Shown: positions 62,111 to 64,000 of the stretch, one piece after another
Position numbering within the stretch: position 1 is the stretch's first letter
Layout: the number at the start of each line of letters is the position of its first letter
Assembly (NCBI GenBank): GCA_026982705.1
Contig: JALSGP010000007.1
Location: 35,792-99,791 of the forward strand
Length of the DNA stretch: 64,000 bases
DNA from: Alphaproteobacteria bacterium
Lineage (GTDB): Bacteria; Pseudomonadota; Alphaproteobacteria; Geminicoccales; Geminicoccaceae
Reading direction: 5' to 3'
The notes under the pieces: generated by a model
What the model was told of the DNA's origin: nothing
Seen by the model: only the letters and a program-made list of their open reading frames with translations
Databases searched by the model: none
Program-made: the position numbers and the translations under genes

Positions 62111-63039
62111 GCGGCGACGTCCCCGGCGGTTCCCACCAGCGGCCGGCGGTGGCCCCACCCGATCATCCAGCCCATCGCCGTCACATGGGCGAAGTAGAGG
62201 ACGGCCAGCGCCTGATGGACCACCATGGCCCACACCGGCCATTCCGCCAGCACCGCCCAGCCGGCGAAGAGCAGGGCGGCGAGACCGTTGGCGAGGGCAC
62301 CGGTGGCGAGACGGCGGGCCGGATGAGCGGCACGGCGGGCCTTCACGGCGGTGATCGCCGCCAGCACCACCGTCACCAGCGCCCACGCCCGGTGCATGAA
62401 CTGGACGTGGATCAGCGGATCCGAGAGATCGGGCACGATCCGTCCCTCGCACAGCGGCCAGTCGGGACAGGCGAGCGAGGCTCCCTGTTTGGCCACCAGT
62501 GCGGCGGCGGCCATGGCGATCAGCGCCGTGACCCAGGTGGCGAGGGTCCAGCCCAGGAGGCCGCGATGGCGGGGGCCGCGTTCCGCCGGCGGCCGGTGGA
62601 GGGCGAGGCCCAGCAACACCGCCAGCACCAGCGAGGCCGCCACCAGATGCACCGCCACCGACCAAGGACTGTTGCGATCGAGGACCGTCACCCCGCCCAG
62701 GAGCGCCTGGATCAGCAGCAGCCCCACGAGCAGGAGGGCGAGCCGGACCAGTGCCGGATCCTCGCCCCGGGCGTGCCAGGCCGCCACGGCGGTGACCAGC
62801 ACCAGCGGTCCCAGGATCACGCCGGCGATCAGCCGGTGCACCCACTCCAGCATCACCTGGTAGTAGGCGTAGCCGGCCTCCGGCGGGATGTCGCCGGGCA
62901 GCGGCAGCCAGTGGCCGTAGCAGGTGGGCCAGTCGGGACAGGAGAGGCCGGAATTGGTGGCGCGGACGGTGGCGCCGAGGACGATCAGCACGACGGTGAG
63001 CGCCGCGCCGAGGAAGGCGAGGAGGCGATGGACGCGCAT
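62107..63039 (-). CDS. ctaA: Heme A synthase (CtaA/Cox15 family) with two cysteine pairs
   Basis: 310 residues with eight helices in two similar halves. It oxidises heme O to heme A for cytochrome oxidase. Heme-ligand His are in EWVHRLIAG, VAVHLVAAS, FMHRAWAL and VVHQALAVL. Each half carries an extracellular Cys pair (CPDWPTC and CPDWPLC), the arrangement of the Bacillus and gammaproteobacterial type; many alphaproteobacterial Cox15 proteins lack these Cys. The ATG lies 13 bases after SURF1. Confidence 0.92.
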   Translation of the reverse strand: MRVHRLLAFLGAALTVVLIVLGATVRATNSGLSCPDWPTCYGHWLPLPGDIPPEAGYAYYQVMLEWVHRLIAGVILGPLVLVTAVAAWHARGEDPALVRLALLLVGLLLIQALLGGVTVLDRNSPWSVAVHLVAASLVLAVLLGLALHRPPAERGPRHRGLLGWTLATWVTALIAMAAAALVAKQGASLACPDWPLCEGRIVPDLSDPLIHVQFMHRAWALVTVVLAAITAVKARRAAHPARRLATGALANGLAALLFAGWAVLAEWPVWAMVVHQALAVLYFAHVTAMGWMIGWGHRRPLVGTAGDVAA

Positions 63040-63052
63040 GTCGGACCCCGTC

Positions 63053-63766
63053 TCAGGTGGATCGGGGGGCGAAGCCCCGGGCCAGATACACGGCCAGCAG
63101 CGCCGCCGCCAGCCCGAACCAGGTGACGGCGTAACCGAGATGGCGGTTGGGCAGATCGACCCGCACCGGTGTCACCGCCGCCAGCACCTCCGGCGGCGCG
63201 GCCCGCTCGGCCACGATCACCACCGGCACCACCTCGCGTCCCACCCAGCGGGCGAGATCGGCGGCATCGAACCGGAACCAGCGACGCCCGGCGAGATCGT
63301 TGGTGGGCGTGAAGGGACCGGGACGGTCGCCGCGCCGGTCGCGCAGCACGCCCGTGATCTCGGCCTCCGCCGCCACCGCCAGGGCCGGCGGCTCCCGCGG
63401 TGGCAGACGCGCCTCGGGCAGGAAGCCGCGATCGACCAGGACGACGGTCCCATCCGGCAGCTCGAAGGGCGTCATCAGCCGCGCACCCGGCTGGCCGTCG
63501 CGGACGGTGCTGCCGAAGGCGAAGTTGCGCCCGGCCAGCAGGCGGCCTCGCACCACCACCCGGCGCCAGTCGAGGGCGGCGGGATCCTCGGCGAGCCTGG
63601 CGAGGCGGGCGGGCGCGGTGGCGAGTCCCGCTTCCGCCCGGGCGATCAGCTCCGTCTTCCAGGCGAGACGGTGGAGTTGCCAGACGCCGAGGGCGATCAG
63701 CAGGGCGAGGGCCGGGACGGTGACGAGGGTGAGGGGCCAGCCGGGCGCGAAGCGCCTAGTCGGCAT
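63053..63766 (-). CDS. SURF1-family cytochrome oxidase assembly protein
   Basis: 237 residues. One membrane helix lies at each end (about 10-30 and 210-230) and a periplasmic domain between. Family marks are LALGVWQLHRLAWKTELI-like text near the start, WRRVVVRGRLL, VLVDRGFLP, and NRHLGYAVTWFGLAAALL (in parts) at the end. It helps insert heme a into subunit I. The ATG at 63766 lies inside the 3' end of the DUF983 gene (11-base overlap). Confidence 0.92.
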   Translation of the reverse strand: MPTRRFAPGWPLTLVTVPALALLIALGVWQLHRLAWKTELIARAEAGLATAPARLARLAEDPAALDWRRVVVRGRLLAGRNFAFGSTVRDGQPGARLMTPFELPDGTVVLVDRGFLPEARLPPREPPALAVAAEAEITGVLRDRRGDRPGPFTPTNDLAGRRWFRFDAADLARWVGREVVPVVIVAERAAPPEVLAAVTPVRVDLPNRHLGYAVTWFGLAAALLAVYLARGFAPRST

Positions 63767-64000
63767 GCTCCGCCTCGAAATCGCGGGGACGGTGCTTGAA
63801 CTGGGCCCCCACCAGCCAGCCCTTGAGGGGGCGCATGAGGGCGAAGGTGAGGGCGAGGGTGAGGGGCAGCCAGAGGAGGAAATGGAGCCAGAGGGGCGGA
63901 GCGTAGCGCATCTCCACCACCAGCGCCGCCCCCACCACCACGAAGCCCACCAGCAGCACCACGAAGGCGACGGGACCGTCGCCGGCATCGTGGCGCCCCA
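63756..64000 (-). CDS. DUF983 protein, 5' end beyond the window
   Basis: The frame is open to the right edge, so the N-terminal half, which in this family holds two CxxC motifs, is outside. The visible 81 residues show DAGDGPVAFVVLLVGFVVVG, a membrane helix, then PPLWLHFLLWLPLTLALTFALMRPLKG (in parts) and a charged end. DUF983 genes sit in alphaproteobacterial cytochrome oxidase clusters between coxC and SURF1, which fits this context. Confidence 0.85.
   Translation of the reverse strand, partial: GRHDAGDGPVAFVVLLVGFVVVGAALVVEMRYAPPLWLHFLLWLPLTLALTFALMRPLKGWLVGAQFKHRPRDFEAEHAD

Overview
The window is about 64 kb of very GC-rich DNA (G or C at nearly every third codon position) packed with protein genes on both strands. 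I see no rRNA, tRNA, CRISPR array, insertion sequence or phage gene. Gene content points to an alphaproteobacterium, probably of the Rhodospirillales or Geminicoccales type. The evidence is the alphaproteobacterial form of serC followed by serA, the DUF983-SURF1 end of a cytochrome oxidase cluster running into thrC and an M16 peptidase, and a GlxA-type regulator. Many starts are GTG or TTG with clear Shine-Dalgarno (SD) sequences, and most operon neighbours overlap by 4 bases.

Layout. 1-4.9 kb: the 3' part of a large FG-GAP propeller protein, a 1.2 kb stretch without a gene, and a membrane protein with a dead EAL domain. 5.1-10.8 kb: altronate/galactarate dehydratase, 2-hydroxyacid dehydrogenase and methionine aminopeptidase, facing an acyl-CoA dehydrogenase and its divergent GlxA-like regulator. 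10.8-15 kb: an esterase, a globin-coupled GGDEF-EAL protein, an XRE-PAS regulator and a small unknown protein. 15-23.6 kb: a SWIM/SNF2 helicase, a YnjB/YnjC-like transporter without an ATPase, and a MerA-like flavoprotein with a TVP38 membrane protein. 23.6-30 kb: accA, gph, glmU, a TPR-SH3 protein, a persulfide-dioxygenase-like hydrolase and a radical SAM protein.

30-38.8 kb: a two-component system with a PepSY protein and a cytochrome b, acylphosphatase, a DUF6134-like protein, a GNAT enzyme, a secreted RTX metalloprotease, an MFS carrier and an MBL hydrolase. 38.8-46 kb: what looks like the remains of an aromatic-acid (benzoate type) cluster. It has an alpha/beta hydrolase and a benzoate-CoA-ligase-like gene that has lost its core, divergent from a complete five-gene branched-chain-type ABC transporter and an alcohol dehydrogenase. 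46-55 kb: a VOC protein, MTA/SAH nucleosidase, ferredoxin reductase with ferredoxin, a polysaccharide flippase with a glycosyltransferase, and a lipid-modifying pair (geranylgeranyl-reductase-like plus CFA-synthase-like). 55-64 kb: serA, serC, M16 peptidase, thrC, M32 carboxypeptidase, heme A synthase, SURF1 and DUF983, all on the minus strand.

The most unusual signals are: the coupled, internally deleted acyl-CoA ligase; a perfect 28-bp palindrome inside the transporter operon; a long hairpin between the PepSY and cytochrome b genes plus an OmpR-type direct repeat at the promoter before them; paired hairpins in front of the metalloprotease; an out-of-frame coding-like stretch after the TPR-SH3 gene; and the fact that all ten convergent gene pairs overlap or nearly touch.
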